Source: Acuticoccus sediminis (lineage in GTDB: Bacteria > Pseudomonadota > Alphaproteobacteria > Rhizobiales > Amorphaceae). From it: 64,000 bases of DNA. A program made the translations under genes and the position numbers. Numbering within the stretch: position 1 is the stretch's first letter; every line of letters starts with the position of its first letter. Positions 43,869 to 52,296 of the stretch are shown here, piece by piece. Below the pieces are notes generated by a model. It did no database searches. It had not been told where the DNA came from and worked only from the letters and a program-made list of their open reading frames with translations. Location: contig NZ_QHHQ01000002.1 of the NCBI RefSeq assembly GCF_003258595.1, positions 744,001 to 808,000 of the forward strand, in the 5' to 3' direction.

Positions 43869-44809
43869 GCGGCGCCTCCCGGAGCGGGGAAGGTCGCCAT
43901 CCAGTGGCGGGCGATGTCGCCGCGGCGGGTGAGCCAGACGCGGTCGTGCCCGGCGACGTGCTCGAGGAAGCGGGTGAGGGCGAGTGCGCGGCCCGGCTGG
44001 CCCATCAGGCGGCAGTGGAGGCCGACCGTCATCATCTTCGGGGCGGTCTCGCCCTCGGTGTAGAGCACGTCGAACGTATCCTTCATGAACTCGAAGAACT
44101 GCCCCGCCGTGGCGAAGGCCGCGCGCGAAAACTTCGCGTCGTTGACGGCGAGGCTGTAGGGCACGACGAGATGCGGGCGGCCGAGCGCGGTCGTCCAGTA
44201 GGGCAGCTCGTCGTTGTAGGCGTCGGCATCGTAGAGGAATCCGCCGTGGGCGGCGACGATGTCACGGGTGTGGATGGTCGGCGCGTAGCGGCAGTACCAG
44301 CCGGCGGGCGCCTCGCCGGTGAGGCGCGTCAGGGTCGCGTGGGCCTCATGGATCGCGGCCTCTTCCTGGGCGCGCGTCAGGGTCTGGTGGCGCTCCCAGC
44401 GCAGGCCGTGGCCGCATACATCGTAGGTGCCGCTGCCGACCGCCTCGGCGATGGCGCCGGCGATCTCGGCGTTCCGTTCCAGAACGCGCGAGCAGGCGAA
44501 GAAGGTGGCCGGCGCGCCATGCTGGCGCAGGATGCGCAGGAGGCGCCAGAAGCCGACGCGGCTGCCGTACTCGAACATCGACTCGGCGGCGAGGTCGCGG
44601 CCCTTGAAGCCGCCGCCGCCCCCCTCGGTCAGGCCCTGTTCGGTTTCCGCGTCGCCGTCCGGCACCGACGGCTCCGAGCCTTCCTCGACGTTGATGACGA
44701 TGTTGACCGCGATCCGCGCGTCGCCCGGCCAGCGGGGATGCGGGGGATGGGCGCCGTAGCCCACGAAGTCGCGCGGGCGCGGATCGCCGGGCACGCTGTC
44801 AGACGACAA
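43865..44809 (-). CDS. puuE: PuuE-type allantoinase (polysaccharide-deacetylase fold)
   Basis: A protein of about 314 residues with the NodB/polysaccharide-deacetylase fold. PuuE features include the N-terminal RDFVGYGAHPPHPRWPGDA-like segment, INVEEGSEPSV, CGHGLRWERH and GWYCRYAP. Allantoinases of this type open the hydantoin ring of allantoin to allantoate without metal. I prefer the TTG at 44809, 9 bases after AAGGAG; a TTG at 44818 touches that site directly. It overlaps the ureidoglycolate lyase gene and the SDR gene, so the three are coupled. Related deacetylases with other substrates exist, so the activity is likely rather than certain. Confidence 0.78.
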   Translation of the reverse strand: MSSDSVPGDPRPRDFVGYGAHPPHPRWPGDARIAVNIVINVEEGSEPSVPDGDAETEQGLTEGGGGGFKGRDLAAESMFEYGSRVGFWRLLRILRQHGAPATFFACSRVLERNAEIAGAIAEAVGSGTYDVCGHGLRWERHQTLTRAQEEAAIHEAHATLTRLTGEAPAGWYCRYAPTIHTRDIVAAHGGFLYDADAYNDELPYWTTALGRPHLVVPYSLAVNDAKFSRAAFATAGQFFEFMKDTFDVLYTEGETAPKMMTVGLHCRLMGQPGRALALTRFLEHVAGHDRVWLTRRGDIARHWMATFPAPGGAA

Positions 44810-45272
44810 TTTCGGCAACTCCTTGCAGATCGAAGAATTCGGTGTCCCGCCCGTCCGCCATCCGGCGGATGAAGACGGCGAAGGCGGTCGGCCCGGTGAG
44901 GGCCGCCATGCCGAGATGCCACGTCCCGGCGCGGTAGACGACGGCGTGACGCGCCGGAATCTTGAACGCCCTCAGGTCGCCCCGGCCCGGCCGGTCGAGG
45001 TCCGGCGAGGCGACCACCGCGAGCAGCGGTTCCTCGCCGAGGGGGACGAACATCTGCACGCTGTAGGGGTGCCGTTCCAGCATCAGCGGGACGGCGCCCG
45101 CGGCCGGGGCGATGGCGTTCATGGCAAGGCGCGGCTCGCCCGCGGTCCGCTCGCCCGGAAACGTCTCCGGCAGCGGCACCCGCGCCCCGTCCTGCGGGAC
45201 GGGGACGAGGGCGCCGTAGGGGGCGAAGCTGTCCGGCGTCGCCCATACGGCGACGAGATCCTGTCCGGTCAT
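44799..45272 (-). CDS. allA: Ureidoglycolate lyase family protein
   Basis: A 157-residue protein of the ureidoglycolate lyase/hydrolase (AllA) cupin-like family, with the characteristic ERHPYSVQMFVPLG and a later FKIPARHAVVYRAGTWHLGM segment. It would split ureidoglycolate to glyoxylate and urea, the last step of allantoin breakdown. The adjacent PuuE-type allantoinase supports this. It starts 4 bases after the TRAP large permease gene. No allantoate amidohydrolase or allantoicase is seen in the window. Confidence 0.8.
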   Translation of the reverse strand: MTGQDLVAVWATPDSFAPYGALVPVPQDGARVPLPETFPGERTAGEPRLAMNAIAPAAGAVPLMLERHPYSVQMFVPLGEEPLLAVVASPDLDRPGRGDLRAFKIPARHAVVYRAGTWHLGMAALTGPTAFAVFIRRMADGRDTEFFDLQGVAEIVV

Positions 45273-45276
45273 GGCG

Positions 45277-46569
45277 TCAGAACAGCAACGACGGAAGCCA
45301 CAGGGCGATCTCCGGCACGTAGATGAGGATCGCCAGGAAGATGACCATCGCCAGCACGAACGGCGCCACCCCGCGGTAGACGTCGAGGATCGACCCCTGC
45401 CTGATGCGGATGTTCTGCACCACGAAGAGGTTGAGACCGACCGGCGGGGTGATCAGCGCCATCTCCATCAGGACGATGATGAAGATGCCGAACCAGACCG
45501 GGTCGAAGCCGAGCTTGATGACGAGCGGGTAGACCACGGCGATCGTCGTCACCAGCATCGCCACCGCTTCCAGGAAGCAGCCGAGGATCGCGTAGAAGAC
45601 CACGAGCATCCAGATCGTGCCGTACTTGCCGAGGTCCAGCGACACGATCCAGTTGGCGAAGGCCTGCGGGATCCCGGTGACGCTGAGCTGGAAGTTCAGG
45701 ATGAAGGCGCCGACGATGACGAGCAGGATCATCGCGGTCGTCTTCACCGCCGACTCGAACGCGGTGTGCAGCATCGTGATGGTGAGCGTTCCGTTGATCG
45801 CCGCCAGGATGAGCGCCGCCATGATGCCCATGGCCGCCGCCTCGGTGGGCGTCGCGATGCCGAGGTAGATCGAGCCCATCACCACGGTGAACACGAACAG
45901 CACCGGCAGGACATGGATCAGCGAGCGGATGCGCTGCGCCATCGTCATCTGCGCGTCGAGCGTCTCGGCCTTCGAGCCCTTGATGAGCGAGATGGCGATG
46001 ACGATCAGCGACATCGTCATCGCCAGCACGATCCCCGGCAGGATGCCGGCGGCGAAGAGGCGCCCGATCGAGGTGTTGGTGAGCGCGCCGTAGACGATGA
46101 TGTTGATCGACGGCGGGATGAGGATCCCGAGCGTGCCGCCCGCCGCGATGGAGCCGAGCACCAGTCGCTGGTCGTAGCCGAGGCGCAGCAGCGTCGGCTG
46201 CGCGACGGTGCCGATGGTGGCCGCCGTCGCGACGCTGGACCCTGACGCGGCCGCGAACAGCGCGCAGGTGGCGATGTTGGCATGCACGAGGCCGCCCGGC
46301 AGCCAGCCGACCCAGTGGGCGAGCGCGCGGTACATCCGGTCCGCGACGCCGCTGAGGGAGAGGATCTCGCCCAGCAGCACGAACAGCGGGATCGCCACCA
46401 GGATGTACGAGTTCATCGTGCTCCACAGGATGTTCCCGGCCATGTTGGGCAGGATCCCGAGGGAGGTGAGGTCCGCCCCGAAGGCGAGGAGCACGAGCGC
46501 GGCGCCGACGTAGATGCTGGTGCCGAGGACGACGAGGATGGCGCCGAAGTAGAGGAGGGAGGCGCTCAC
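45277..46569 (-). CDS. TRAP transporter large permease subunit (DctM-like)
   Basis: A 430-residue DctM-type subunit with about 12 helices and the hallmark loops AAASGSSVATAATIGTVAQP, GGTLGILIPPSINIIVYG, ATPTEAAAMG and ALITPPVGLNLFV. The start is a GTG at 46569 that overlaps the small permease stop (GTGA). It imports, with the DctQ- and DctP-type subunits, the substrate of the ureide-type operon. Confidence 0.93.
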   Translation of the reverse strand: MSASLLYFGAILVVLGTSIYVGAALVLLAFGADLTSLGILPNMAGNILWSTMNSYILVAIPLFVLLGEILSLSGVADRMYRALAHWVGWLPGGLVHANIATCALFAAASGSSVATAATIGTVAQPTLLRLGYDQRLVLGSIAAGGTLGILIPPSINIIVYGALTNTSIGRLFAAGILPGIVLAMTMSLIVIAISLIKGSKAETLDAQMTMAQRIRSLIHVLPVLFVFTVVMGSIYLGIATPTEAAAMGIMAALILAAINGTLTITMLHTAFESAVKTTAMILLVIVGAFILNFQLSVTGIPQAFANWIVSLDLGKYGTIWMLVVFYAILGCFLEAVAMLVTTIAVVYPLVIKLGFDPVWFGIFIIVLMEMALITPPVGLNLFVVQNIRIRQGSILDVYRGVAPFVLAMVIFLAILIYVPEIALWLPSLLF

Positions 46570-47174
46570 GGGCGGGCCTCCCCGGCGCTCTCGGCGCCGC
46601 CGCGCTTCTCGAGGTCGTCGAGGACGCGGGTCACCTCCTCGTCGATCGTCTCCGACCCCAGCCGGCGGCGCACGAAGTCCACGTCGCCGCGCACCAGCGC
46701 CGCGACGCAGCGCACGGTGAGGACGAGGCAGATGAGCGCGAACAGGCCGAGCGCGCCGGCCCAGATCGACTGCGGGATCACGAGCGGGGTGCGCAGCGGT
46801 GTGTTGGAGAGGGCGTTCATCGACACCGTCGACGACACGACGGTCGAGGCGACCCAGACGAGGATGCAGGCCGTGATGAGCAGGGCGACGAGCGCGACCA
46901 TGTCGACGGCGGCCTGTCCGGCCGGCCGCAGCGGCTGGCGCAGGATCTCGATGCGCACGTGCGCCCGCTTGACGAGAGCGTGGGAGAAGCCGATGGCCCC
47001 GACGATGGCGAGGATGTAGCCGCCGTACTCGTCGACGCCCTGAATGCTGGTGTTGAAGAACTTGCGCAGGATGGCGCTCACCACCGTCGCGAGCGAGAGC
47101 GCGATGAGCACCCATCCGCCGATGATGGCGAGGGAGCGCGTCAGCTTTTCGATCCAGTGATCGAACGCGGTCAT
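46566..47174 (-). CDS. TRAP transporter small permease subunit (DctQ-like)
   Basis: A 202-residue four-helix DctQ-type protein. The first helix follows FDHWIEKLTRSL, the conserved region is RKFFNTSIQGVDEYGGYILAI, and LVKRAHVRIEIL precedes helix three. A hydrophilic C-terminal tail of about 40 residues is longer than usual. The chosen ATG at 47174 directly precedes the amphipathic start. It lies between the binding-protein gene and the large permease gene. Confidence 0.88.
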   Translation of the reverse strand: MTAFDHWIEKLTRSLAIIGGWVLIALSLATVVSAILRKFFNTSIQGVDEYGGYILAIVGAIGFSHALVKRAHVRIEILRQPLRPAGQAAVDMVALVALLITACILVWVASTVVSSTVSMNALSNTPLRTPLVIPQSIWAGALGLFALICLVLTVRCVAALVRGDVDFVRRRLGSETIDEEVTRVLDDLEKRGGAESAGEARP

Positions 47175-47197
47175 GGGTTGAACCCTTCGAACGACAA

Positions 47198-47216
47198 AGG
47201 GCGCCGCCGGCGCCCT
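47198..47216 (-). terminator. Intercistronic hairpin between DctP- and DctQ-type genes
   Basis: The 8-bp stem AGGGCGCC (47198-47205) and GGCGCCCT (47209-47216) with a 3-base loop, read on the minus strand, is followed by TTTGTCGTT. It could partly terminate or protect the mRNA behind the binding-protein gene, raising its level over the permeases. The rest of 47175-47319 shows nothing else. Confidence 0.5.
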
Positions 47217-47319
47217 CGGGGCGCACCGCCGGAGAACGCCCGGCCGATGCGCGCAGGAACGGTACACGAATGGGCGGACGGGGACGGGCTCCCGGTGGAA
47301 GCCGCCCCCGCTCGCGATG

Positions 47320-48378
47320 TCAGAGCTCGATGTCGAGGACCTTGCCGACGGAGCCGTTCCATTCGGCGCGGCAGTCGTCGACGACGCGCTCGCACTCGGC
47401 GATCCACATCGGCAGGATGGCGCTCTCCAGTGCGGCCTTCATCTCGGCGCGCGCCTCGGGCGTCACCTCGAGGAGGCTCATGTTGCCGACCTGGCCGTTC
47501 TCGCAGGGCTCGGCGCCGACGTTGCAGTTGATGCCGTCCTGGTTGTCTTCCACGCCCATGGTCCAGAGCGCGTCACCCAGCTCGTCGAGCTCGGCCGTCA
47601 GCATCTCCTGCTGCTCGGGGGTGAGCTTGTTCCAGGTGTCGAGGCGGATGACGTGGATCGAGACGCCCGACCCGCCGAGCGGAACCGGGAAGAGGGTGTC
47701 CGTCACCTCGTGCCAGCCGTTGACGTTGCCGTAGACGCTGCCCGTCGCGGCGCAGTCGACGACGCCCTGCTGCAGCGCCTGGTAGACCTCGGGGCCGGCG
47801 AGCGTGACGGACGTCCCGCCGAACTCCTCGACCGCCTTCGCGCTGAATGCGCTGGAGACGCGGACCTTCTTGCCCTCGAGGTCGGCGAAGCCCTTGATGT
47901 CGCCCTTGCAGTAGAGGATCTGCGGCGGGTAGGCCCAGGTGGCGACGAGCTTGGCGCCGTAGCGCTCCTGCAGACGCTTGTCCATCACCGGCGAGTACGC
48001 CTCGAGCAGCTTGGCGAGGTCGTCGAAGGTGTAGGACAGGCCCGGCAGGTCGGCGCCCATGAACAGCGGATCGTCGCCGGAGACGTGGCTCACCTGGATC
48101 GAGACGATGTCGAACGCGCCCGACTGGAGCGTGCGCAGTGCCTCGAAGCCGGTCAGGCCGAGCTCGTCGATGGTGCGGAACTGGGCAGAGAAGGCACCGT
48201 CGGTGCGCTCTTCGAGGCCCTTCCAGAACGGGGTCTCGATCTCCTGCTGCTGGGGCTGGTTGCCGTACCAGCCGAGAACGCGCAGGTCGACGTCCGCGGC
48301 CTGGGCGCTGACGTGGCCGAGGGCGAGGAGGGCGCAGCCGGCCAATGCGAGGCGTTTTGTGCTGAGAAGGGGGAACAT
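47320..48378 (-). CDS. TRAP transporter substrate-binding protein (DctP family)
   Basis: A 352-residue periplasmic protein with a Sec signal (GCALLALGHVSAQA, cleavage near residue 27). DctP-family segments follow: IDELGLTGFEALRTLQSGAFDIV, FADLEGKKVRVSSAFSAKAVEEFGG-like and QALQQGVVDCAATGSVYGN. Several cysteines occur (155, 198, about 283-290, 330s), including a pair in INCNVGAEPC. It is the first gene of the TRAP/ureide operon, 143 bases after a LysR gene on the same strand. Confidence 0.92.
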   Translation of the reverse strand: MFPLLSTKRLALAGCALLALGHVSAQAADVDLRVLGWYGNQPQQQEIETPFWKGLEERTDGAFSAQFRTIDELGLTGFEALRTLQSGAFDIVSIQVSHVSGDDPLFMGADLPGLSYTFDDLAKLLEAYSPVMDKRLQERYGAKLVATWAYPPQILYCKGDIKGFADLEGKKVRVSSAFSAKAVEEFGGTSVTLAGPEVYQALQQGVVDCAATGSVYGNVNGWHEVTDTLFPVPLGGSGVSIHVIRLDTWNKLTPEQQEMLTAELDELGDALWTMGVEDNQDGINCNVGAEPCENGQVGNMSLLEVTPEARAEMKAALESAILPMWIAECERVVDDCRAEWNGSVGKVLDIEL

Positions 48379-48521
48379 GAGGAGTTAACTCTCGCGATGG
48401 TCGAGGGGTCGGGAGGTGCCGCGGCACCAGGTTGCTTTTCGTAAAGCAATTTGCATGCCATTTCCTTCGCGCCTGAACGTCCGCCCGCGGCGGTTCCGCA
48501 TCGGTCCTGAATGCGAATGCG

Positions 48522-49418
48522 CTATGGCGAGGAGCGGCCCCACACATTCTGCAGGCATTCGACGAAGCGGGCGAGGGTTGCGGCACGATTTCCACGGCGC
48601 CAGACCGCTATCGTGGGCGTGACGGCGGTGACATCCGACAGCGGCTTGATGACGAGACCGCGCCGCTGCAGGTTGCGTACGCATTCGGCATAGATCGTCA
48701 CGCCCGTGCCCGCCGCGACGAGACCGAAGATCCCCTCGCTCGATCCTGCCTCCTGAACGACCTTCGGGAAGAACCCTGCGGACTGGCAGAGGGCGAACGT
48801 GCGCTCGCGGTGCGCGCCCCACTGGTCCACCGTCCCCATCACGAACGGCTCGTCGGCGAGGTCGGTGAGGTAGAGCTCGCGCCGGCTCGCCATCGCATGC
48901 GTCGCGGGGAGGAGGGCGACGTAGCGATCCTCGTGGAAGGGGTAGTTCGCAAACCCCTCGCTCTCCAGGCCGCCGATCAGGAAGCCGACGTCGATGCTCT
49001 CCGTGAGCAGCGCCTTCCGCTGCAGGGTCGTTGCCAGATAAGTGAGCTCCAGGCGGATGTCGGGATGGCGCTCGACGAAGACGCGGATGAGCTCGGGCAG
49101 GCGCCCGTTGATGGCGAAGTCGTTGTAGGCGATGCGCAGCAGCCCGGTCGTGCCAGCCGCGGCGTCCTGCGCCGCCGTCTCGGCGCGCCGGAGCTGCGCG
49201 AAGGTCTCCCGCGTCGCCTCCATGAAGGCCTCGCCCGCCGCCGTCAGGCTGACCTGACGGGTGGTGCGCCGGAAGAGCGTGACGGAGAGCGCCTCCTCCA
49301 GTTCGGCGATGGTGCGGCTGAGCGCGGGTTGCGACAGGCCGATCCGCTCGGCCGCGCGGCCGAAGTGGAGGGCCTCCGCGACAGCGAGGAAGGCGCGCAG
49401 ATGGCGCAGCTCGTACAT
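48522..49418 (-). CDS. LysR-family transcriptional regulator
   Basis: A 298-residue LysR protein. The N-terminal winged helix (LRHLRAFLAVAEALHFGRAAE, SQPALSRTIAELEE) is followed by a two-lobed effector domain. It lies upstream of the TRAP/ureide operon and divergent from the carbamoylsarcosine-amidase-like gene across 110 bases that contain a clear inverted repeat. The divergent gene is its most probable target; the downstream TRAP operon may be a second one. Confidence 0.93.
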   Translation of the reverse strand: MYELRHLRAFLAVAEALHFGRAAERIGLSQPALSRTIAELEEALSVTLFRRTTRQVSLTAAGEAFMEATRETFAQLRRAETAAQDAAAGTTGLLRIAYNDFAINGRLPELIRVFVERHPDIRLELTYLATTLQRKALLTESIDVGFLIGGLESEGFANYPFHEDRYVALLPATHAMASRRELYLTDLADEPFVMGTVDQWGAHRERTFALCQSAGFFPKVVQEAGSSEGIFGLVAAGTGVTIYAECVRNLQRRGLVIKPLSDVTAVTPTIAVWRRGNRAATLARFVECLQNVWGRSSP

Positions 49419-49438
49419 GGCCGATTATTCCGCGAGAC

Positions 49439-49466
49439 GAATGAATTTATAGCAAACCAATCATTC
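49439..49466. promoter_or_regulatory. Candidate LysR operator (GAATGA-N16-TCATTC)
   Basis: A perfect 6-bp inverted repeat (49439-49444 and 49461-49466) with a 16-base A/T-rich spacer lies between the divergent LysR and isochorismatase-family genes, about 20 bases from the LysR start. Adjacent GCGAGA/TCTCGC-like sequence partly extends the dyad. Position and architecture suit a LysR recognition site. Confidence 0.5.
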
Positions 49467-49528
49467 TCGCGCACCCATCCAGCGGGCATCCTCCTTGTCG
49501 CCAACCCCGATGCCATGGGAGAGACGAT

Positions 49529-50236
49529 ATGAGCGACGACCTGACCGCCGCGCTGGAGCGCGCCTTCGAGGAGGCGAGGCGCCGCTACGCGAGCCGGGGT
49601 TTCCAGCGCCGGCTGGGTTTCGGCTCCAAGCCGTGCCTCGTCAATGTCGACCTCGCCAATGCGTGGACGCGGCCGGGCAACCCCTTCTCCTGCGAGAACA
49701 TGGACGACGGCGTCATCCCGGGGGTGCAGAAGCTCCTCGCAGCGTGCCGCCGCAACGGTCACCCGGTGGTCCACACGACGACCTATTACCAGGTCACCGA
49801 CACCACCAACCCCAACACCGACATGGGCCTGTGGCACCACAAGATCCCCATCGAGGTCGTCTCCGAGGACCGTCCGGACCTGTGGGCGATCGACTCGCGC
49901 ATCGAGCCGGTGAAGGGTGAGCAGGTGCTTGTGAAGAAGCGGGCGAGCGCCTTTCACGGCACCTACCTCGCCGGCTTCCTGCGTGCGGCGGGCGTGGACA
50001 CGATCCTCGTCACCGGCGTCACCGCCTCGGCCTGCGTGCGCGAGACGGTGTGCGACGGGCTGGCGGAAGGGTTCCGGACCATCGTCGTGAAGGAGTGCGT
50101 CGGCGACCGCATCCCGGGCGCGGTGCTGTGGAACCTCTTCGACATCGACGCCAAGTTCGGCGACGTCGAGCCGCTCGACGTCTGCATCGACTACCTCGAC
50201 CGCGTCGGCCAGGTGCCGCTCGCCCGGTCGGCCTGA
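49529..50236 (+). CDS. Isochorismatase-fold amidohydrolase, N-carbamoylsarcosine amidase-like
   Basis: A 235-residue cysteine hydrolase. The catalytic triad can be placed at Asp41 (VNVDLANAW), Lys136 (VKKRASAFHGT) and Cys169 (GVTASACVRET), with the 33-residue Lys-Cys spacing of N-carbamoylsarcosine amidohydrolase. Enzymes of this group split N-carbamoyl or amide bonds (N-carbamoylsarcosine, maleamate, ureidoacrylate) to acid, ammonia and CO2. The ATG is preceded by GGGAGAGACGAT. It is alone in its transcript, divergent from LysR and convergent with an amidase gene. Confidence 0.85.
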   Translation: MSDDLTAALERAFEEARRRYASRGFQRRLGFGSKPCLVNVDLANAWTRPGNPFSCENMDDGVIPGVQKLLAACRRNGHPVVHTTTYYQVTDTTNPNTDMGLWHHKIPIEVVSEDRPDLWAIDSRIEPVKGEQVLVKKRASAFHGTYLAGFLRAAGVDTILVTGVTASACVRETVCDGLAEGFRTIVVKECVGDRIPGAVLWNLFDIDAKFGDVEPLDVCIDYLDRVGQVPLARSA

Positions 50237-50246
50237 TCCGGCGGCG

Positions 50247-50280
50247 CGCCGGTCCGCGCCCGGTGAGGGGCGGACCGGCG
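50247..50280. terminator. Bidirectional hairpin terminator between convergent genes
   Basis: The perfect 11-bp stem CGCCGGTCCGC (50247-50257) and GCGGACCGGCG (50270-50280), with a 12-base loop, lies between the stops of the isochorismatase-family gene and the amidase gene. It can serve both strands. No long T-tract flanks it. Confidence 0.6.
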
Positions 50281-50293
50281 TTCGCCCCGGCGA

Positions 50294-51595
50294 TCAGGGC
50301 AGGACTTCAGCCGCTGCCGCAACGGTTCGGGCGAGGGCGCACATGTTGGCGTCGTCGCCCGGGCGGCCGATGAGGATGCCGGCGAGCGGCAGGCCGCTCC
50401 CGTCCACGCCCGCCGGGATCGTGACCATCGGCCCGCCCAGCGCCGTCCACGGCGCGATGTAGCGGGGATCGCCGGTCCAATCGAGGCCCTCGGGCGCGGG
50501 GCCGGGGGCGGCGGGCCACAGGACGGCGCGTCCCTTCATGGTCTCGCCGATCCTCGCCCGCACCGCCTGGAGCGTCGTCCGGTCGGCGAGGTAGGTCTCG
50601 TCGTCGATGCCGAGTCCCTCCTCGATCACGGCGCGGAAGCGGTCCGAGATGCCGTCGCCGGCGCCGAGGCGGCGGGTGTGGAGGCGCCCCACCTCGTAGT
50701 GCATCGTGCGCCAGTGTAGCTGGCGGATCTCCTCGAACGGCACCGGCGAGCGGGCCCGCTCGACGGCAATGCCCGCCTCGCGGCACGCCTCGACCATCCG
50801 CTCCAGTGCGGCGGCCATCGCCGGAACCATGTCGAAGATGAGGGGGTCGTCGAGGACGAGGACGCCGCCGAGCGGAGCCGCGGCCGGTACGACGTGCGGC
50901 GGAGCGAGAGCCTCGAACATCGCAATCGCGTCCGCCGTCGTCTGGCCGTAGAAGCCGACCGTGTCGTACATCGGCGCCAGCAGCGAGACGCCGTAGGTCG
51001 ACAGGAGCCGGCTCGACGGCTTGAACGCGCCGATGCCGCAGTACGCGGCGGGACGGTTCACGGACGCCATCGTCTGCGTGCCGAGCGCCAGCGGGACGCA
51101 GCCGCTCGCCACTGCCGCCGCCGATCCGCTCGACGAGCCGCCCGGCGTGTGCGCCAGATTGTGCGGATTGCGGGCGGGCGACGGGTACGTGAAGGCGAAC
51201 TCCGTCGTGTGCGCCTTGCCCATGATGATGGCGCCGGCGCACCTCAGCGCCGCCACGACTTCCGCGTCGGCGGTGGCGGGCGGCGCGTCCTCCAGCATCC
51301 TGGCGTTGCACCGGGTCGGGAAGCCGGCGACGTCGATGATGTCCTTGACCGCCACGGGGATCCCGTGGAGCGGGCCGCGCAGAGCGCCGGAGCGCGCCTC
51401 CGCGGTGCGCTGCTCGGCGACGCGCCGCGCGCCCTCGGCGTCGACCACGCGCCACGGCTCGGCCAGCGGCTGCACCTCGTCGATGCGGGCCAGATACATA
51501 TCGACGAGCTCGCTCGGCGATATGTCGCCCGCCACGATACCCTTCATCAGATCGCCGAGGCGTCCCGGCGCGCGGGCGCAGGATGTCTCGCTCAT
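50294..51595 (-). CDS. Amidase-signature enzyme coupled to the HAAT ABC operon
   Basis: A 433-residue amidase. The triad is Lys84 (VAVKDIID), Ser154 (PGGSSSGSAAAVASG) and Ser178 (GTQTMASVNRP). The nucleophile loop reads MAS where nearly all relatives have GGS or AGS, though the serine is kept. Chain length and the GTQT loop place it nearer to the amidases at 37881-40502 than to those at 34810-37661. Its ATG overlaps the LivF-type stop, so it is the last gene of the importer operon and probably acts on the imported amide. Confidence 0.9.
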   Translation of the reverse strand: MSETSCARAPGRLGDLMKGIVAGDISPSELVDMYLARIDEVQPLAEPWRVVDAEGARRVAEQRTAEARSGALRGPLHGIPVAVKDIIDVAGFPTRCNARMLEDAPPATADAEVVAALRCAGAIIMGKAHTTEFAFTYPSPARNPHNLAHTPGGSSSGSAAAVASGCVPLALGTQTMASVNRPAAYCGIGAFKPSSRLLSTYGVSLLAPMYDTVGFYGQTTADAIAMFEALAPPHVVPAAAPLGGVLVLDDPLIFDMVPAMAAALERMVEACREAGIAVERARSPVPFEEIRQLHWRTMHYEVGRLHTRRLGAGDGISDRFRAVIEEGLGIDDETYLADRTTLQAVRARIGETMKGRAVLWPAAPGPAPEGLDWTGDPRYIAPWTALGGPMVTIPAGVDGSGLPLAGILIGRPGDDANMCALARTVAAAAEVLP

Positions 51596-52296
51596 ACGCT
51601 TACTCCGAGATAGCGCGCCTGAAGCTCCGGATCGTCGCGGACCGTTGCCCCCGGCCCTTCGAAGACGACCGCGCCCTGCTCCAGGATGATGACGCGGTCG
51701 GCGACGCGTAGCGCAAGTTCGAGGTTCTGTTCCACCAGCACGATCGCCATCCCCTCCGCCTTGAGCCGCGTCATCATGTCGACCACGAGGTCGACGATCT
51801 TCGGCGCGAGCCCCTGGGACGGCTCGTCGAGGAGGATCACCGACGGGTCGGTGACGAGGGTGCGGCCGATCGCGAGCATCTGCTGCTCGCCGCCCGACAG
51901 CGTGCGCCCGCCGCGCGACTTCATCTCGGCGAGGCGCGGGAACATCGAGAAGATGCCCTCCGTGGTGTAGCGCCCGCCCTTCTTCTCGAACACCTTGAGG
52001 TTCTCGAGCGCGGAGAGAGTCGCGAAGATGCCGCGGCTCGCAGGCACGTACGCCGCGCCCTTCTGCGCCACCTGGTAGGGCTTGAGGCCGGTCACCTCCT
52101 CGCCGTCGAGGAGGACGCGGCCCTGGCGCGGCGGGGCGAGGCCCATGACGGACTTGATCGTCGTCGTCTTGCCCGCGCCGTTGCGGCCGAGGATCGCGAG
52201 GAGCTCGCCCTTGGCCACCTCGAACGACACGCCCTGCAGCATGTGGACGAGGCCGTAGTAGGTGTGGACGTCTTCCAGCTTCAGCGCGGCGGTCAC
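51592..52296 (-). CDS. ABC transporter ATP-binding protein, LivF-like (HAAT family)
   Basis: A 234-residue ATPase with Walker A GRNGAGKTT, signature LSGGEQQMLAIGR, Walker B VILLDEPSQGLAP and end LQARYLGV, all as in LivF. The start is a GTG at 52296 overlapping the LivG-type stop by 4 bases. It energises uptake of an amino acid, amide or urea-like compound with the other four subunits. Confidence 0.93.
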   Translation of the reverse strand: MTAALKLEDVHTYYGLVHMLQGVSFEVAKGELLAILGRNGAGKTTTIKSVMGLAPPRQGRVLLDGEEVTGLKPYQVAQKGAAYVPASRGIFATLSALENLKVFEKKGGRYTTEGIFSMFPRLAEMKSRGGRTLSGGEQQMLAIGRTLVTDPSVILLDEPSQGLAPKIVDLVVDMMTRLKAEGMAIVLVEQNLELALRVADRVIILEQGAVVFEGPGATVRDDPELQARYLGVSV

